Origin: Bacteroides sp. 51
Lineage (GTDB): Bacteria; Bacteroidota; Bacteroidia; Bacteroidales; Bacteroidaceae
Assembly: GCF_010500965.1 (NCBI RefSeq)
Contig: NZ_QVMI01000031.1
Span: 1 to 52,988, forward strand
Length of the DNA: 52,988 nt
Reading direction: 5' to 3'
Position numbers and translations under genes: made by a program. Below the pieces are notes generated by a model that saw nothing but the letters and a program-made list of their open reading frames with translations, searched no databases and was not told where the DNA came from. Position 1 is the stretch's first letter. Each line of letters starts with the position of its first letter. Shown here in pieces: positions 50,332 to 52,988 of this stretch.

Positions 50332-50524
50332 GTTTTTATTTTATGGGTTGTTTCTATTGGTTGTAGGGGCAGGCCTTATATAACCTTAAATTAGCAACCG
50401 AACCCCATCCGCATGGAAGCCTGGCAGCGGCACCTTGCAACAAAAAAAGGTTTATTCTTGTTTATCTGTAGTTAAAACATAATGCATAGCGCAAGCAAAC
50501 GAATGAAATCTAAATTATTTTTCT
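50332..50524. other. Intergenic remainder before the DUF5686 gene
   Basis: AT-rich, with a TTGTAGGGGCAGGCC stretch and a GCCTGGCAGCGGCACC stretch that resemble pieces of the two GC-rich repeat families elsewhere in the window. They look like remnants without paired arms. Confidence 0.4.
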
Positions 50525-50532
50525 TAAGTTTG
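50525..50532 (+). promoter_or_regulatory. -7 box of the DUF5686 gene
   Basis: TAAGTTTG on the plus strand, 22 bp before the TTG start, predicting a leader of about 15 nt. Confidence 0.5.
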
Positions 50533-50554
50533 CTAGAGTAGAATTTGGAGCTTC

Positions 50555-52780
50555 TTGAAACATACATTATTAGTATATATATTGCTTTTTACCACATGCT
50601 CTGTCTTCGCGTCAGAGTTTCAAACGGATACGCTACAGAGAGACTTGCGTAACCGTTCAATATCGGTTGAAACCATCGTAGGAAATGCTATGGATAAAGC
50701 GCCTGTGTATGGAAGCATTGTGCGCGATTACCGGGCCGAATTGTACGTCAAAGGCCGGATGTATATCCGGAAGAAAAATGTTCTGGTTCGTTTTGTCCCT
50801 TCCTTATTCAGGTTAAAGAAAGGAATAAAAGAATATCTTGTAGAGTCCTGTAGCGACCTTCATTTCACCGCGCCTAATATATACGATCAAAAGGTGAAAG
50901 CCGTATATGGAACAGTAGATAGGTATAGGGGAGTAGAAGGAGATGTACTCGATTATTTCCATGTTAACATTTATGCCCCCTTTTTGCTTCACTCCAAGCT
51001 ACTGTCTCCACTTTCTCCTGGCGGCGAAAAATACTATTCATACAAAATAGACTCCATACTGACCAGGGAAGATAAGCTGGCCTACCGTGTAACCTTTACT
51101 CCCAAAAACAAGAGCTACCAGTTGGTGGAAGGCCATATGGTTATTAGTGATGGCGTTTGGAGTGTACGTGAATTACAGTTCTCCGGTCGCTCGGAATATT
51201 TGCGGTTTGAAAATCTGATAAGGATGGGTGGCGTTGGGAGTGATGATGAATACTTGCCCCAACAGTATAACCTGAATATGACTTTTGATTATCTGGGCAA
51301 TACGATTGATGGCAGTTATACGGCAATGTTGGATTATAGTGCAATAGAATTGCAGGAGAATGCTAATGATGATGACGATGAGGGCTTCTTTACCTGGAAG
51401 AAAGGTACGAACTATGACCTGACGGAATCTTATAACCTGCAAACTGATACGGCACGTCACTATAGTGATAGCCTGACCTTTAACCAGTTGCGCCCTTGTC
51501 CGCTTTCGGAGAACGAATTGCATATCTACGAGAATTATTATTTGAATAAAGATACGTTGCCTGTGAAAAGTCACAAAACTCAGGCACGTCAGTTCTGGGG
51601 GCAGATGGGAGATATGCTTATCAGTAATTACACGGTTGATCTTGATCAGATCGGCAGTGTAAAGTGTTCGCCTCTGCTTAATCCATTTCTGGTAAAATAT
51701 AGCGGACGGGATGGCTTCTCGTATCGGCAGGACTTTAAATATAGCCGTCTGTTCTCGCACGACAGACTATTGCGTATAGCTCCTCGCATCGGTTATAACT
51801 TTAAGCACCGGGAATTCTACTGGCGAATAGTGGGCGATTATGATTACTGGCCCCGTAAGCGTGCTTCGTTGCATCTACGTATAGGTAATGGTAACCGCAT
51901 TTATACCAGTGAGGTGTTGGATGAGATCAAAGAAATGCCGGATACCATCTTCGACTTCAATAGAATACATCTGGATTACTTTAAAGACTTTTATGTAGAT
52001 CTTCGCCATCGCGTAGAAATCGTAAATGGGTTGACGCTGGATGTGGGTATCTCGACGCATAAAAGAGTAGCAGGAAAAACATCCGACTTTACTCCAATAG
52101 ACCCATCGCCCGATACGGATGCAGATGAGGACGTAACGGAGAGATTCCGTAATTCCTACACCAGTTTTGCTCCCCGTTTGGTGTTAAGTTGGACACCGGG
52201 ACAATACTATTATATGAATGGCGAACGAAAAATAAACCTTCACTCAAAGTTTCCAACCTTTTCGGTAGACTGGGAGCGGGGCATAAAAGGCATTTTCGGC
52301 AGTACCGGGGTGTATGAACGCCTTGAGTTTGATATGCAACACCGTATCTCGCTGGGGCTGATGCAGACGCTTTATTACCGGGCGGGAATGGGAGCGTTTA
52401 CCGATCAAGATCAAATGTACTTTGTCGACTTTGTGAACTTCTCCCGCAATAATCTGCCTATGGGCTGGAACGATGAAATAGGTGGTGTATTCCAGGAGCT
52501 CGACAGGCGATGGTATAATGCTTCGCGAAAATATATGCGGGCAAACGTAACTTATGAAGCACCATTCCTGGCTATGCCACGACTATTGCGCCGTACCCGT
52601 AACGTCCTAAATGAGCGTCTTTATGCCGGTGTCTTGATCATGCCCCACTTAAACCCCTATATTGAACTGGGTTATGGCATCGGAACCCATGTCTTTGATT
52701 TCGGCATATTCGTAGGCAGCATAAATTGTAAATATGAAAGCATAGGCTTCAAAGTAACCTTCGAGTTGTTTAACAGGTAA
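50555..52780 (+). CDS. DUF5686 family outer-membrane protein
   Basis: 741 residues, starting at a TTG codon (TTGAAACATACA), with GGAG 5 bp upstream, unusually good for this genome; the signal peptide MKHTLLVYILLFTTCSVFA supports it. An N-terminal domain (about 30-330) precedes a C-terminal beta barrel with a run of aromatic strands ending GFKVTFELFNR, as in DUF5686/Omp85-like proteins of Bacteroidetes. The function is unknown. The usual CarboxypepD-like N-terminal repeat of many relatives is not evident here. It converges on the next gene with a 1-bp gap. Confidence 0.88.
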   Translation: MKHTLLVYILLFTTCSVFASEFQTDTLQRDLRNRSISVETIVGNAMDKAPVYGSIVRDYRAELYVKGRMYIRKKNVLVRFVPSLFRLKKGIKEYLVESCSDLHFTAPNIYDQKVKAVYGTVDRYRGVEGDVLDYFHVNIYAPFLLHSKLLSPLSPGGEKYYSYKIDSILTREDKLAYRVTFTPKNKSYQLVEGHMVISDGVWSVRELQFSGRSEYLRFENLIRMGGVGSDDEYLPQQYNLNMTFDYLGNTIDGSYTAMLDYSAIELQENANDDDDEGFFTWKKGTNYDLTESYNLQTDTARHYSDSLTFNQLRPCPLSENELHIYENYYLNKDTLPVKSHKTQARQFWGQMGDMLISNYTVDLDQIGSVKCSPLLNPFLVKYSGRDGFSYRQDFKYSRLFSHDRLLRIAPRIGYNFKHREFYWRIVGDYDYWPRKRASLHLRIGNGNRIYTSEVLDEIKEMPDTIFDFNRIHLDYFKDFYVDLRHRVEIVNGLTLDVGISTHKRVAGKTSDFTPIDPSPDTDADEDVTERFRNSYTSFAPRLVLSWTPGQYYYMNGERKINLHSKFPTFSVDWERGIKGIFGSTGVYERLEFDMQHRISLGLMQTLYYRAGMGAFTDQDQMYFVDFVNFSRNNLPMGWNDEIGGVFQELDRRWYNASRKYMRANVTYEAPFLAMPRLLRRTRNVLNERLYAGVLIMPHLNPYIELGYGIGTHVFDFGIFVGSINCKYESIGFKVTFELFNR

Positions 52781-52781
52781 A

Positions 52782-52988
52782 CTACAGCAGCGGCTCACTA
52801 TCGTCACCATACCTCCCATTGCGTTCGTTATATTTCAGCGCCACCTCTCCTCTGCTTCCCAGATGTTTAAACTTCACCTTTTGTATATGTATGCGCACTA
52901 CCTTCGCCTGATCATCCCTGTCTACGGTCATTCCAAAATCGCATTTGTTGTAAAATGCAGCCGACCCATTGATGTCATACAACCCCGG
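52782..52988 (-). CDS. C-terminus of a probable toprim primase/DnaB-like helicase (partial)
   Basis: The frame is open to the window edge, so only the last 68 residues are seen (PGLYDINGSAAFYNKCDFGM...). The sequence ISGS/INGS-AAFYNKCDFG followed by RDD and VRIHIQKVKFKHLG is characteristic of the end of T7-gp4-like primase-helicases of phage and plasmid type in Bacteroidetes. The TTG at 52980-52982 is internal, not a start. If confirmed, this marks mobile or phage-derived DNA starting just beyond this edge. Confidence 0.6.
   Translation of the reverse strand, partial: PGLYDINGSAAFYNKCDFGMTVDRDDQAKVVRIHIQKVKFKHLGSRGEVALKYNERNGRYGDDSEPLL

Noticed and set aside
52980-52982. TTG at 52980-52982 as the start of a 66-residue gene
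   Set aside because: The frame is open to the window edge, and the residues match the end of a much larger primase-helicase-type protein.

Overview
The window looks like chromosomal DNA of a gut-type Bacteroidales, most likely Bacteroides. The evidence is the gene families (GSIII glutamine synthetase, DUF5686, DUF4836, DUF5063, DUF5687, LruC, DUF4249, FecR/ECF sigma with an STN-type TonB receptor), many promoters with the Bacteroides -7 box TAnnTTTG, few Shine-Dalgarno sequences, and abundant intergenic inverted repeats. No prophage, CRISPR array, rRNA or tRNA was seen. Most genes are housekeeping. All calls come from reading the sequence; no search was run.

Layout. 1-2.6 kb: end of an unknown gene, then a fused NfnAB-type flavoprotein (minus). 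2.6-7.1 kb (minus): a repeat-rich gap, serS, a Tat-exported Gfo/Idh/MocA protein, and rpmA/rplU. 7.2-13.8 kb (minus): M16 peptidase, DUF5687 permease, ABC ATPase, NlpC/P60 lipoprotein and TraB/GumN protein in one run. 13.9-16.8 kb (minus): miaA, lipid kinase, kdsA. 17-18.9 kb: a candidate small RNA, an orphan LytTR regulator and a gap with a 22-bp periodic array. 18.9-20.2 kb: purine permease (plus). 20.2-26.2 kb (minus): six tightly packed genes (nucleoside MFS transporter, DUF151 nuclease, rsmE, DUF4836 lipoprotein, ABC ATPase, FtsX-like permease). 26.3-29.7 kb: LruC lipoprotein, then a 1.27-kb gap with another periodic array and a second copy of the small RNA. 29.7-32.2 kb (minus): DUF5063, 3'-5' exonuclease, rRNA methyltransferase. 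32.3-36.5 kb (plus): ftsK, LolA-like protein, trxB. 36.6-39.9 kb (minus): GH20 hexosaminidase and a Crp/Fnr regulator.

40.7-47.9 kb is the main accessory locus. A plus-strand operon encodes a surface-type lipoprotein, a FecR anti-sigma factor, a second lipoprotein, an STN-containing TonB-dependent receptor and a DUF4249 lipoprotein. It converges, with a 10-bp overlap, on a minus-strand operon of MntA antitoxin, HepT toxin and the ECF sigma factor. The expected circuit is receptor to FecR to sigma factor; the unusual point is that the sigma gene overlaps a toxin-antitoxin pair on the opposite strand. 48.0-52.8 kb: glnN-type glutamine synthetase with tandem dyads at its promoter, a DUF5686 outer-membrane protein, and the C-terminus of a probable primase/helicase cut by the window edge.

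The most striking unexplained structure is intergenic. There are three arrays of short words repeated every 20-23 bp (2705-2796, 18572-18791, 29039-29174), each with its own word. Several long inverted repeats have arms built of about 10-bp direct repeats. One 82-bp palindromic element occurs twice almost identically. One interspersed inverted repeat now supplies the start codon and first codons of kdsA. Two near-identical promoter-leader-terminator units look like paralogous small RNAs.
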